Notes: generated from the letters alone by a model not told the origin. A stretch of 10,131 nucleotides of DNA from Geminicoccaceae bacterium (GCA_030824835.1 JAPJRA010000031.1:1-10131); one strand, 5' to 3'; shown: positions 1 to 7,951, numbered from the stretch's first letter. Numbers and translations are program-made.

Positions 1-1326
1 GCCCCGGACCGGCGCGCCTTCCTGAGCGCGGCGACGGTGCGGGGAATGACGCTGTCGACCGCCTACCTGCTCGCCGGAACGGCGGGTGGCGGCCACGCGG
101 CACAGGCCACCCCGTTGCCATCGGGGTTGCGCAAGAAGGGGGCACTGCGGCTCGACCAGACGGCGTCGCCCCTCAGCCCGACAGGCAGAAAGCTGGTGAG
201 GGACTTTCACGACCCTTATCTCGAGCTGCTGCGCCTGCTGCACGAAGCGGCGGAGGTCGAGCACGCGCTGATGCTTCAGTATCTCAACGCCGCGTTCTCC
301 TTGAAGCCCGCCTATCAGGACATCGCCGGTTATGGCGATCCGAATGCGCATGACCTGCTCGGCGTGGCGATCCAGGAGATGCAGCATCTGAGCGCGGTCA
401 ACCGGCTGCTGGTCGAGTTGGGCTCGGCGCCGCATATGGTGCGCCAGGACTTCCCCTATGAGCCCGACATCTACCCTTTCGAGTTCAACCTCGAGCCGCT
501 CACCCGTCGCAGCGTCGCCAAGTACACCTACACGGAGGCACCGGCCGGAGCCACGGACCCGCGCCTGGCCACATCGGCCGAGGACGCGGCGTTCGTCCGC
601 GAGCTGCTCGACGAGCTGGGCCCCGACATCCGGCCCAACCATGTAGGCAGCCTCTACGACACCCTGCTCGCGATGCTGGACGAGGTCACGGCGGGCATGC
701 CGGCCCTGGCGCCACGGCTGGGACCCTGGCGCGAGCGCCTGGTCGAGATCCAGGGCGAGGGCGAGGTCGACCATTTCCGCTTCTTCAAGTCGCTGTTCCT
801 TGCCTCCCACGACGGCTTCGGCGGGCGCAGCGACGTCTGGGCCCTGTCGCTCGACGCCAGGGCCTACCCGTCGTTCCCGCTGCTTTGGAACCCAAGCGGC
901 TATCTCGGGCACGTCAACCAGATCCGGGACCCGACCGCATTGGCACTGGGCTGGCTCGGCAACCTGCACTACTGGGGCACCCTGCTGCTGCTCGACCACG
1001 CCTATCGGCAAGGCGACGAGCTCTGCATCGACCTCGCCCGCCAGCAGATGCTCGGTCCGATCTACGCTCTCGCCCGGCACATGCCGCGCTACGGCCTCGG
1101 TCTGCCGTTCGACCCGCTGAGCATGGGCTACTCGCCCGGACTGGACCAGATGGGGGTGATGCGCATCGCGCTGCACATGCTGGACGAGGCAAACCAACTC
1201 GCGAGCACTCTCGAGCCGCATCTGCCCGAAGACTATCCGCGCGATTTCTCCGCCGAGGCGGCAGAGCTACTCGAGAGCACCTATGCCGGCCTCACGCTCC
1301 AGCCGGCAGGTTTCACGCAGCCCTGA
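1..1326 (+). CDS. Tat-exported ferritin-like (VioB / iminophenyl-pyruvate dimer synthase-type) protein, 5' end outside window
   Basis: The frame is open from base 1. The first in-frame codons read APDRRAFLSAAT, a twin-arginine (R-R-x-F-L) motif, followed by a moderately hydrophobic stretch and an A-A-Q-A type cleavage site near bases 97-108. The true start is therefore probably just left of the window. The in-frame GTG at 37 and ATG at 46 would cut off the Tat motif and have no good ribosome site. Counting from the GTG at 37, three E-x-x-H motifs are visible, E73/H76, E114/H117 and E243/H246, which suit metal ligands of a ferritin-like four-helix bundle. The helix around residues 62-88 and the pattern YLNAAFSL resemble the ferritin-like domain of VioB and RebD. 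The C-terminal half (about 262-420) is helical and conserved in such proteins. The family placement is by motif and memory. The substrate is unknown, and VioB-like chemistry should not be assumed because no violacein or indolocarbazole genes are in view. Export to the periplasm is inferred. The gene converges on birA with 8 bases between them. Confidence 0.85.
   Translation, partial: APDRRAFLSAATVRGMTLSTAYLLAGTAGGGHAAQATPLPSGLRKKGALRLDQTASPLSPTGRKLVRDFHDPYLELLRLLHEAAEVEHALMLQYLNAAFSLKPAYQDIAGYGDPNAHDLLGVAIQEMQHLSAVNRLLVELGSAPHMVRQDFPYEPDIYPFEFNLEPLTRRSVAKYTYTEAPAGATDPRLATSAEDAAFVRELLDELGPDIRPNHVGSLYDTLLAMLDEVTAGMPALAPRLGPWRERLVEIQGEGEVDHFRFFKSLFLASHDGFGGRSDVWALSLDARAYPSFPLLWNPSGYLGHVNQIRDPTALALGWLGNLHYWGTLLLLDHAYRQGDELCIDLARQQMLGPIYALARHMPRYGLGLPFDPLSMGYSPGLDQMGVMRIALHMLDEANQLASTLEPHLPEDYPRDFSAEAAELLESTYAGLTLQPAGFTQP
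1284..1308 (+). terminator. Possible weak hairpin at the end of the ferritin-like gene
   Basis: TGCCGGC (1284-1290) and GCCGGCA (1302-1308) form a perfect 7-bp GC-rich stem with an 11-base loop. It lies inside the last codons of the ferritin-like gene and is followed two bases later by only TTT. Two smaller palindromes follow: CTGAC/GTCAG (1323-1327 and 1334-1338), which encloses both stop codons of the converging genes, and CGAGA/TCTCG (1340-1344 and 1349-1353) in the 3' end of birA. None has a real U-tract, so intrinsic termination is doubtful. In GC-rich DNA such stems also arise by chance. Confidence 0.2.
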
Positions 1327-1334
1327 CCAGTAAG

Positions 1335-2090
1335 TCAGCCGAGAACGATCTCGCCCGCGGTGAAGCGCTCCACCACCCCTGGGGCGCTTTCCAGGCGGAG
1401 CGCACCCGTGTCGTCGATCGCGAGCATTCGGCCCTCGACCGCGCGCTCCCCTAGCCGCATCCCGACACGGGTGCCGACACCGGCGGCCCGCTCCTGCCAG
1501 TCTCGGCGCAGGTCGGCGAAGCCTGCCCCTTCCCATCGGTCCAGTAGGGGCCGCAACGCTGCCGCCAAGGCCGCCAGCAGCACCGCCGGTGTCACCGTCG
1601 GCAGGCCCGCCGCCGCGAGGCTGGTCGTCGGGTAGGGCACGGCGTCGCCGGGCGACGCCGCGACGTTCACCCCGATACCGATGATCAGCCACCTGCAGCC
1701 GCCGCGGCTGTCCGAGGCCCCCTCGAGCAGGATGCCAGCGAGCTTGGCGCCGTCGATCAGCACGTCGTTCGGCCATTTCAGCCGCGGCCGGACGGCACCG
1801 GCGGAGAGCGTCTCGACCGCCCGCGCCAGCGCCAGGGCGGTGACCAGCGACAGGGTCGCGATCTCCGCCATCGGGCGCCCGGGGCGCAGGATCAGCGTCG
1901 CGTGCAGGTTGCCGGCGGGCGACTGCCAGCTGCGCCCGTGCCGGCCGCGACCGGCGGTTTGCGCCTCGGCGGACACGAACAGCCCCGCCGGCTCGCCGTC
2001 GTCGGCGAGGCTCCTGGCGATGTCGTTGGTGCTGGTGACGGGGCCGTAGTCGAGCGCGCGGAAGCCGTTGCCGATATCGACCCCGGTCAC
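1335..2090 (-). CDS. birA: Biotin-[acetyl-CoA-carboxylase] ligase (BirA, class I, no DNA-binding domain)
   Basis: The 251-aa cytoplasmic enzyme activates biotin with ATP and attaches it to the carrier lysine of biotin carboxylases. Visible motifs are the biotinyl-AMP loop GRGRHGRSW (residues 47-55), KWPNDV (105-110), KLAGIL (116-121) and GIGVNV (138-143). A small C-terminal beta domain spans about 205-251. The protein begins almost at once with the catalytic fold (DYGPVTSTND, 14-23), so the N-terminal helix-turn-helix of E. coli BirA is absent. It should be a pure ligase and not a repressor of biotin synthesis. The start chosen is the GTG at 2088-2090, which overlaps the nuoN stop as GTGA. 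The frame stays open further upstream but there runs across nuoN codons in another phase. No clear Shine-Dalgarno precedes the GTG, which suggests coupling to nuoN translation. birA directly after nuoN is a familiar alphaproteobacterial arrangement. Confidence 0.95.
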   Translation of the reverse strand: MTGVDIGNGFRALDYGPVTSTNDIARSLADDGEPAGLFVSAEAQTAGRGRHGRSWQSPAGNLHATLILRPGRPMAEIATLSLVTALALARAVETLSAGAVRPRLKWPNDVLIDGAKLAGILLEGASDSRGGCRWLIIGIGVNVAASPGDAVPYPTTSLAAAGLPTVTPAVLLAALAAALRPLLDRWEGAGFADLRRDWQERAAGVGTRVGMRLGERAVEGRMLAIDDTGALRLESAPGVVERFTAGEIVLG

Positions 2091-3535
2091 CTGACCAGCG
2101 CCGCCGCCGCGGTCGCCGCGGTCGACAGGATCGGCGAGGCCACGAACGGCAGCATGAAGAACAGCAGCAGCGCCGCGCAGACCCCGGCGACCACGTTCAC
2201 CCGCATCGACGGCGACGCATCGAAGGGCTCCGCCGGTTCGTCGAAATACATCAGCTTGACGATCCGCAGGTAGTAGTACGCGCCCACGACCGACAGCAGC
2301 AGGCCCACCACCGCGAACCACAGGAGACCGGCGTCGATCGCAGCCTTGAACACGTACAGCTTGCCGATGAAGCCGGCCAAGGGCGGGATGCCGGCCAGGG
2401 AGAACATCAGCACTGCCAGTGCCAGCGCCATCATCGGCCGCCCGCGGGACAGGCCGGCGAGATCGCCGATGGTCTCGATGTAGCGGCCCTGCCGGCGCAT
2501 CATCAGGATGCAAGCGAAGGTGCCCAGCGTCATCACCATGTAGATGGTCATGTAGACCAGTGTGCCGTTGACGCCGCCCGGGGTGCCCGCCGCCACGCCG
2601 ACCAGCGCGAAGCCGACATTGGCGATGCCGCTATAGGCCATCAGGCGCTTGATGTTGGTCTGGCCGATGGCGGCGAAAGCACCCAGTGCCATCGACGCGA
2701 TCGAGATGGCGATGATGATCTGCTGCCACTGGTCGACCCACGTCCCGAACGGGCCCACCAGCACGCGGACGGCGAGGCCGACGGCGGCCACCTTGGGTGC
2801 GGCTGCCATGAACGCCGTGATCGGCGACGGTGAGCCCTCATACACGTCGGGCGTCCACATGTGGAACGGCACCGCCGACATCTTGAACGCGAGGCCGGCG
2901 ACGATGAAGACCAGCCCGACCAGGGCGCCCAATGGCAGCACCGCACCTGAGCCCACCTGCCAGAGCTGGGCCAGGGCGTCGAACTGGATGGTGCCGGTGA
3001 AGCCGTACACCAGCGAGCAGCCGTAGAGCAGCATGCCCGAGGCGAGAGCGCCCAGGATGAAGTATTTCAGCCCCGCCTCGGTGGAGCGGAGATTGTCGCG
3101 ATGGAAGGCCGCCAGCACGTAGAGCGGCAGGCTCTGCAGCTCCAGCGCCATGTACAGGGCGAGGAAGCTGTTGGCCGAGACCATCATGCACATGCCGAGG
3201 GTGGAGAACAGCGCCAGCAGCGCGTACTCGTAGCGGTCGATGCGCTCGTCGCGCATGAACGTCCCGGCCATCAGCAGGGCGCCACCGGCACCGAGCAGGA
3301 TCAGCACCTTCAGGAACACGGCATAGCCGTCGAGCACGAAATGGCCGCCGAAGGTGAGCACGCGCGTCTTGTCGTGCGCTACGGCCACCAGGGCCGCCAC
3401 GAACATCACCAGGGCCGCGAGGCCGGGCAGGATCTGGGCGGCATCGCGCTCGCGGAAGGCGCCCACCAGCAGCAGCGCCAGGCAGCCGATGAAAAGGATG
3501 ACCTCGGTCATGGCCGGGGTGAGATCGAGGAGCAT
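2087..3535 (-). CDS. nuoN: NADH-quinone oxidoreductase subunit N
   Basis: This is one of the three antiporter-like proton-pumping subunits of complex I in the inner membrane, the one nearest the small NuoJ/K/A/H cluster. It has 482 aa, normal for the family, and is made almost wholly of hydrophobic helices. Expected charged residues of the pump channel are visible: E132 in LYMALELQSLPLYVLAAF, K157 in GLKYFILGALASG, K218 in GLAFKMSAVPFHMWTPDVYE and K248 in AAPKVAA. A lysine-containing GFIGKLYVFKAA segment lies near the C-terminal half. The start is the ATG at 3533-3535, preceded by GGAG (plus-strand complement at 3543-3546) with 7 bases of spacing. It follows nuoM after 15 bases. The C-terminus is an alanine-rich tail ending in LVR, and its TGA overlaps the birA start. 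Confidence 0.98.
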   Translation of the reverse strand: MLLDLTPAMTEVILFIGCLALLLVGAFRERDAAQILPGLAALVMFVAALVAVAHDKTRVLTFGGHFVLDGYAVFLKVLILLGAGGALLMAGTFMRDERIDRYEYALLALFSTLGMCMMVSANSFLALYMALELQSLPLYVLAAFHRDNLRSTEAGLKYFILGALASGMLLYGCSLVYGFTGTIQFDALAQLWQVGSGAVLPLGALVGLVFIVAGLAFKMSAVPFHMWTPDVYEGSPSPITAFMAAAPKVAAVGLAVRVLVGPFGTWVDQWQQIIIAISIASMALGAFAAIGQTNIKRLMAYSGIANVGFALVGVAAGTPGGVNGTLVYMTIYMVMTLGTFACILMMRRQGRYIETIGDLAGLSRGRPMMALALAVLMFSLAGIPPLAGFIGKLYVFKAAIDAGLLWFAVVGLLLSVVGAYYYLRIVKLMYFDEPAEPFDASPSMRVNVVAGVCAALLLFFMLPFVASPILSTAATAAAALVR

Positions 3536-3550
3536 GGGTCGTCTCCGCCG

Positions 3551-5062
3551 TCAGCGCAGGGCCAGATCGGTGCCGGTGGCCCCGATCTGCGCCAGGAGCT
3601 GGTTCACCGAGGCATGGATCGGGTCGAGGAACAGGCTGGGATAGACGCCCATGACAATGGCCAGCACGACCAGCGGCGCGAACGCCACGATCTCGTTCGG
3701 GCGCATGTCGCGGATACCCCGCAGCGCGTCCTTGACCAGGGCCCCGAACACCACCCGCCGGTAGAGCCAGAGCATGTAGGCGGCGCCCAGGATCATGCCG
3801 GTGGCGGCGAAGAACGCGACCCAGCTCGAGTACTGGTATGCACCGACAATGACCAGGATCTCACCGACGAACCCGCTGGTCCCGGGCAGCCCCACCGAGG
3901 CCATCATGAACAGCATGAACACGGTGGCGTAGACCGGCATCTCGTTGGCGACGCCGCCGTAGGAGTCGATCTCGAGGCTGTGGATCCGGTCATAGAGCAC
4001 GCCCACGACCATGAAGAGGGCAGCCGACACGAAGCCGTGGCTCAGCATCTGCACGATGGCACCCTCGATGCCCAGCGCGTTGGGCGTGAAGATGCCGATG
4101 GTGACGATGCCCATGTGGGCCACCGAGGAGTAGGCGATCAGCTTCTTCATGTTGCTCTGCATGAGCGCCACGAGGGAGGTGTAGATGATCGCCACGATCG
4201 ACAGCGCGAACACGAACGGCGCGAAGTAGGCCGAGGCCTCGGGCAGCATGGGCAGCGAGAAGCGCAGGAAGCCGTAGCCGCCGAGCTTCAGGAGCACGCC
4301 CGCCAGCAGCACCGAGCCCGCCGTGGGCGCCTCGACGTGGGCGTCGGGCAGCCAGGTGTGGAACGGCCACATCGGCACCTTGACCGCGAACGAGGCGAAC
4401 ATCGCTACCCAGAGCAGCTTCTGCAGCGGCAGGTCGATCGGCGTCGCCGCCAGCCGGGAGACGATCTCGGGGATCTCGGTGGTCCCGGTGTGGAAGTAGA
4501 TCACCAGGATCGCCGCCAGGAACAGGACCGAGCCCAGGAGCGTGTAGAGGAAGAACTTGAACGCGGCGTAGATCCGGCGCGCGTGGCCCCAGATCCCGAT
4601 GATCAGGTACATCGGGATCAGGATGGCCTCGAAGAACAGGTAGAACAGGACGGCGTCCAGCGCGCAGAACACGCCGATCATCAGCGTGTCCATGACCAGG
4701 AACGCGATCATGTACTCCTTGATCCGGCTGCTCACCGAGTACCAGGAGCCGATCACGACCACGACCGTGAGCAGCGCCGACAGCAGCACGAACCACAAGG
4801 AGATGCCGTCGATCCCCATATAGTAGGAGATCCCCAGGCCCGAGAGCCAGGCGCTCTTCTCGACCAGCTGGAAGCCCGGCTGGGCCGGATCGAAGTTCGC
4901 CCACACCATCAGCGACAGCAGGAAGGTGACGAGGGAGGTCCACAGCGCCACGGCCCGGCTGTTGCGCGCAACGACGTCGGGGTCGCCGCGGATGGCCATG
5001 ATGAAGGCCACCCCGACCAAGGGCAGGAACGTGACGAGGGAGAGCAGTGGCCAGTCGCCCAT
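3551..5062 (-). CDS. nuoM: NADH-quinone oxidoreductase subunit M
   Basis: This is the middle antiporter-like proton-pumping subunit of complex I, an integral inner-membrane protein of 503 aa from the start chosen. It shows the subunit-M signatures: E145 in [20 protein letters not shown] (the glutamate of helix 5), K228 in [18 protein letters not shown] with HVEAPTAGS after it, K259 in [13 protein letters not shown], and the [17 protein letters not shown] segment. Two starts compete. The GTG at 5069-5071 overlaps the nuoL stop as GTGA and would add three residues. The ATG at 5060-5062 is preceded by GGGTGA with 5 bases of spacing and gives the usual [15 protein letters not shown] beginning, so I prefer it. 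All residues needed for pumping that I can check are present. Confidence 0.97.
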   Translation of the reverse strand: MGDWPLLSLVTFLPLVGVAFIMAIRGDPDVVARNSRAVALWTSLVTFLLSLMVWANFDPAQPGFQLVEKSAWLSGLGISYYMGIDGISLWFVLLSALLTVVVVIGSWYSVSSRIKEYMIAFLVMDTLMIGVFCALDAVLFYLFFEAILIPMYLIIGIWGHARRIYAAFKFFLYTLLGSVLFLAAILVIYFHTGTTEIPEIVSRLAATPIDLPLQKLLWVAMFASFAVKVPMWPFHTWLPDAHVEAPTAGSVLLAGVLLKLGGYGFLRFSLPMLPEASAYFAPFVFALSIVAIIYTSLVALMQSNMKKLIAYSSVAHMGIVTIGIFTPNALGIEGAIVQMLSHGFVSAALFMVVGVLYDRIHSLEIDSYGGVANEMPVYATVFMLFMMASVGLPGTSGFVGEILVIVGAYQYSSWVAFFAATGMILGAAYMLWLYRRVVFGALVKDALRGIRDMRPNEIVAFAPLVVLAIVMGVYPSLFLDPIHASVNQLLAQIGATGTDLALR

Positions 5063-5067
5063 TATTC

Positions 5068-5073
5068 TCACCC
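5068..5073 (-). promoter_or_regulatory. Ribosome binding site of nuoM, overlapping the nuoL stop codon
   Basis: On the minus strand the bases read GGGTGA. They match the GGTGA part of the extended Shine-Dalgarno consensus and stand 5 bases before the ATG at 5060-5062. The TGA inside the site is the stop codon of nuoL, so a ribosome finishing nuoL sits on the nuoM entry site. This favours the ATG at 5062 over the overlapping GTG at 5071, which has no comparable site. The call rests on sequence match only. Confidence 0.55.
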
Positions 5074-6993
5074 GATGGTCGCGTAAAGGTACCAGCTGAC
5101 CAGCAAGGCGACGCCGATCAGCATGACGAAGGCATAGTGGTAGACGTAGCCCGTCTCGAGCTGCCCGGCCCGCTTGGAGGTGCGCAGGGTCGACAGCGCC
5201 ACCCCGTCCGGCCCGAACCGATCGATGATCCCGACGTCACCGCCGCGCCACAGCGCGTAGCCCAGCGCCTTGGCCGGGCGGACGAAGATGAGGTCGTAGA
5301 GCTCGTCGAAGTACCACTTGTTGTAGAATAGCCGGTTGACCGGGCCGGCCGCGGCGGCGATCCGCGCCCCCAGGCCGGGGCTGCCGAGATAACAGTACCA
5401 GGACAGGCCGAGCCCGCCGACCATGGCGATCATCGGCGCCAGCTTCACCCAGAACGGCACCTCGTGCATCGCATGCAGCACGTGGTTGTGCTCGCCGGTG
5501 AAGATGGCACCCGCCCAGAACTCGCCCTCGGGGCCGATCATGCCGACGCCGAGCCAGCCCGCGAACACGGCGCCCACGGCCAGCACCATCAGCGGCACGG
5601 TCATCACCGGCGGGCTCTCGTGGACGTGGTGCATGGTCTCGTGATCGGCCCGCGGCTCGCCGTGGAAGGTGAGCCAGATCAGCCGGCCGGAGTAGAACGA
5701 GGTCAGCGCCGCCGCCAGCACGCCCATCCAGAAGGCGTAGAAGTGGAAGCTGTTGTGCGAGGCGTAGGCCGCCTCGATGATGGCGTCCTTGCTGAAGTAG
5801 CCGGCAAAGCCGGGGAAGCCCACCAGCGCCAGGGAGCCGATCCACATCATGGCGTAGGTGATTTTGATGTGCTTCCACAGCCCGCCCATCTTGCGCATGT
5901 CCTGCTCGCCGGACATGGCGTGGATCACCGAACCCGAGCCCAGGAACAGGAGTGCTTTGAAGAAGGCGTGGGTGAACAGGTGGAAGACGGCGGCACCGTA
6001 GGCGCCGACGCCGCAGGCGAAGAACATGTAGCCCAGCTGCGAGCAGGTCGAGTAGGCGATCACCCGCTTGATGTCGAACTGGGTGAGCCCGATCGTGGCG
6101 GCGAAGATCGCCGTGGAGGCGCCGATGAACGCGACCATGCCCAGCGCCACCGGCGCGAACTCGTAGAGCGGCGAGAATCGGGCCACCAGGAACACGCCCG
6201 CCGTCACCATGGTGGCGGCATGGATCAGGGCCGAGACCGGGGTCGGGCCTTCCATGGCGTCGGGCAGCCAGGTGTGCAGCCCGAGCTGCGCCGACTTGCC
6301 CATGGCCCCGATGAACAGCAGCACCCCGATCAGATCGAGCGTCGGGAAGTCACGGCCGAACGCGTGCACGGTCGTGCCGGCGAACTGCGGCACCGCGGCG
6401 AAGATCGTGTCGTACTGGATCGTGTCGAAGACCAGGAAGCAGGCGGCGACGCCCAGGACCAGGCCGAAATCGCCGACGCGATTGACGATGAACGCCTTCA
6501 TCGCCGCGGCGCAGGCCGAGGGCTTCTCGTACCAGAAGCCGATCAGCAGGTAGGAGGCGACGCCCACGCCCTCCCAGCCGAAGAACAGCTGCAGGAGATT
6601 GTCGGAGGTCACCAGCATCAACATCGCGAAGGTGAACAGCGACAGGTACGCCATAAAGCGCGGGACGCTCTTGTCGTGGGACATGTAGCCCACGGAGTAG
6701 ATGTGGATCAGGAAGCTGATGAAGCCCACGACCAGCATCATGACCGTCGACAGCGAGTCGACCCGCAGCGTCCAGCCGGCGCTGAAGCTGCCGACCTGGA
6801 TCCAGTCCAGCAGATGCACCTGGAAGGCCGGCTCGCCGACATTGGCGAACAGGTTGAGCCAGGCGCAGATGGCCGTCACCGCCATCAGCCCGCAGGTGAT
6901 CAGCTGCGAGGCGCGGTCGCCGAGCCGGCGCCCGAAAAGGCCGACGATCAAAGCGCCCAGGGCCGGCGAGAAGACGAGAATGGTCTGCAGCAT
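5068..6993 (-). CDS. nuoL: NADH-quinone oxidoreductase subunit L
   Basis: This is the distal antiporter-like subunit of complex I, with a long lateral helix that braces the membrane arm. It has 641 aa. Visible signatures are E141 in [25 protein letters not shown] (171-178), K233 in [20 protein letters not shown] followed by [34 protein letters not shown] (307-323), and [19 protein letters not shown] (342-360). [13 protein letters not shown] (398-410) follows. The C-terminal part (about 530-641) carries [12 protein letters not shown] and a last membrane helix, as expected for subunit L. Two loops are rich in histidine, at 451-458 (H451, H455, H456, H458) and 502-510 (H502, H504, H507, H510). 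The ATG at 6991-6993 is preceded by GAGG at 7 bases, a site that overlaps the nuoK stop. The gene starts 9 bases after nuoK. Confidence 0.98.
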   Translation of the reverse strand: MLQTILVFSPALGALIVGLFGRRLGDRASQLITCGLMAVTAICAWLNLFANVGEPAFQVHLLDWIQVGSFSAGWTLRVDSLSTVMMLVVGFISFLIHIYSVGYMSHDKSVPRFMAYLSLFTFAMLMLVTSDNLLQLFFGWEGVGVASYLLIGFWYEKPSACAAAMKAFIVNRVGDFGLVLGVAACFLVFDTIQYDTIFAAVPQFAGTTVHAFGRDFPTLDLIGVLLFIGAMGKSAQLGLHTWLPDAMEGPTPVSALIHAATMVTAGVFLVARFSPLYEFAPVALGMVAFIGASTAIFAATIGLTQFDIKRVIAYSTCSQLGYMFFACGVGAYGAAVFHLFTHAFFKALLFLGSGSVIHAMSGEQDMRKMGGLWKHIKITYAMMWIGSLALVGFPGFAGYFSKDAIIEAAYASHNSFHFYAFWMGVLAAALTSFYSGRLIWLTFHGEPRADHETMHHVHESPPVMTVPLMVLAVGAVFAGWLGVGMIGPEGEFWAGAIFTGEHNHVLHAMHEVPFWVKLAPMIAMVGGLGLSWYCYLGSPGLGARIAAAAGPVNRLFYNKWYFDELYDLIFVRPAKALGYALWRGGDVGIIDRFGPDGVALSTLRTSKRAGQLETGYVYHYAFVMLIGVALLVSWYLYATIG

Positions 6994-7002
6994 GGTCGCG
7001 CC

Positions 7003-7311
7003 TCAACCCCGCATCATGTTGATGTCGTCGACCTCGATGCTGCCGCGATTGCGGAAGTAGACGACGATGATCGCCAGCCCGATCGCGGCCTCGCCGGCCG
7101 CCACCGTGAGGATGAACATGGCGAAGATCTGGCCCGCCAGATCCTGCAGGTAGGCCGAGAAGGCGACGAAGTTGATGTTGACCGCGAGCAGGATGAGCTC
7201 GATCGACATCATGATGATGATGACGTTCTTGCGGTTGAGGAAGATCCCGAACACGCCGGTCGTGAACAGGATGGCGCTCAGGGTCAGGTAGTGCGAGATC
7301 GCGATCGGCAT
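7003..7311 (-). CDS. nuoK: NADH-quinone oxidoreductase subunit K
   Basis: This small three-helix membrane subunit of complex I (102 aa, usual length) is homologous to MrpC and helps carry the proton path from the quinone site to the pumps. The two conserved membrane glutamates are seen as E38 in [12 protein letters not shown] and E74 in [24 protein letters not shown] (24-31) forms the loop after helix 1. The start ATG (7309-7311) shares one base with the nuoJ stop (TGATG). A GGGGAG site lies 9 bases upstream, inside the nuoJ coding end. Nothing is missing or odd. Confidence 0.98.
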   Translation of the reverse strand: MPIAISHYLTLSAILFTTGVFGIFLNRKNVIIIMMSIELILLAVNINFVAFSAYLQDLAGQIFAMFILTVAAGEAAIGLAIIVVYFRNRGSIEVDDINMMRG

Positions 7312-7910
7312 CAGATCCCGCTCCCCGAGCGCACCTTGCGCAGCTCGATCGTCTCCGCCCGGACCCGGTTGACCTGGCGGCCGATGTCCTGCCGCCGCAC
7401 CGGCCGGTGCCGCAGGGTCAGCGTGATGGCGCCGATGATCGCCACCAGGAGGATCATCCCGGCCGTCTGGAACAGATAGAAGTACTCGGTGTAGAGCAGC
7501 CTGCCGATGGCGGCCGTGTTCGACACCGCGGTGCCGTCCACCGGCACCACCGCAGCCGTGTCGCGGGCCACCCAGGTGCCGCCCACCAGCACCAGCTCCA
7601 GGAGCAGGATCAGCCCGACCAGCAGCCCCACCGGCAGGAACTGCATGAAACCCTCCTGCAGGCGCAGGAAGTTGATGTCGAGCATCATGACCACGAACAT
7701 GAAGAGCACGGCCACTGCGCCGACATAGACGACGACCAGGATCATCGCCAAGAACTCGGCGCCGATCAGGACGAACAGTCCGGCCGAGTTGAAGAAGGCG
7801 AGGATCAGGAACAGCACGGAATGCACGGGGTTGCGGGCGGAGACCACCATGACCCCGGAGGCCACGGTCACCGCCGCCAGCATGTAGAAGACGAAGAGCT
7901 CGACGGTCAT
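7311..7910 (-). CDS. nuoJ: NADH-quinone oxidoreductase subunit J
   Basis: This 199-aa membrane subunit of complex I sits between NuoH, NuoA, NuoK and NuoN. The conserved third helix, [17 protein letters not shown] (61-77), holds the glycine and tyrosine where the family's helix changes shape during turnover. [20 protein letters not shown] (27-46) is also typical. A hydrophilic, arginine-rich tail (about 167-199) faces the cytoplasm by family topology. The ATG at 7908-7910 has only a weak ribosome site (GGAC). It is the only nuo start in the window separated from its neighbour by more than 15 bases: 37 bases follow nuoI, and they are filled by a 14-codon open frame described separately. The frame upstream of the ATG offers no other start. 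Confidence 0.97.
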   Translation of the reverse strand: MTVELFVFYMLAAVTVASGVMVVSARNPVHSVLFLILAFFNSAGLFVLIGAEFLAMILVVVYVGAVAVLFMFVVMMLDINFLRLQEGFMQFLPVGLLVGLILLLELVLVGGTWVARDTAAVVPVDGTAVSNTAAIGRLLYTEYFYLFQTAGMILLVAIIGAITLTLRHRPVRRQDIGRQVNRVRAETIELRKVRSGSGI

Positions 7911-7951
7911 GGGGCGCCGTCCATTTCTGTCCGGGGTTCGCGAGGCGTCAT
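7907..7951 (-). other. 14-codon mini-ORF linking nuoI to nuoJ
   Basis: An ATG at 7949-7951 overlaps the nuoI stop as ATGA and opens a frame of 14 codons ([14 protein letters not shown]). Its TGA at 7907-7909 overlaps the nuoJ start as a second ATGA. The peptide resembles no family I know. The arrangement would let a ribosome finishing nuoI restart, cross the spacer and deliver itself to nuoJ, whose own ribosome site is weak. It may equally be chance. The peptide itself is unlikely to have a function. Confidence 0.25.

Noticed and set aside
885..1454. A 189-codon plus-strand frame inside the ferritin-like gene and running into birA
   Set aside because: It overlaps the real reading frame with its E-x-x-H motifs, has arginine-rich shadow composition and crosses into birA antisense.
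2096..2130. GC-rich near-repeat of GCC/GCG triplets at the end of nuoN
   Set aside because: It encodes the alanine-rich C-terminal tail of NuoN. It is short and imperfect, and ordinary for a GC-rich genome.
2091..2513. An N-terminal extension of birA giving 392 aa
   Set aside because: The extra part runs through the nuoN 3' coding region in another frame, is arginine/glycine-rich noise, and does not resemble a helix-turn-helix domain. The ligase fold begins right after the GTG at 2090.
3101..5086. A 661-codon open frame on the plus strand opposite nuoM and part of nuoN
   Set aside because: It is antisense to well-conserved nuoM/nuoN codons. Its composition (very rich in H, Q, D, E, R, G, with no folds or motifs) is what the reverse reading of hydrophobic GC-rich codons gives. 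It has no ribosome site or family resemblance.
5464..7479. A 671-codon open frame on the plus strand opposite nuoL, nuoK and nuoJ
   Set aside because: The same mirror effect: it crosses three real genes in antisense, has the same biased hydrophilic composition, and shows no recognisable domain.
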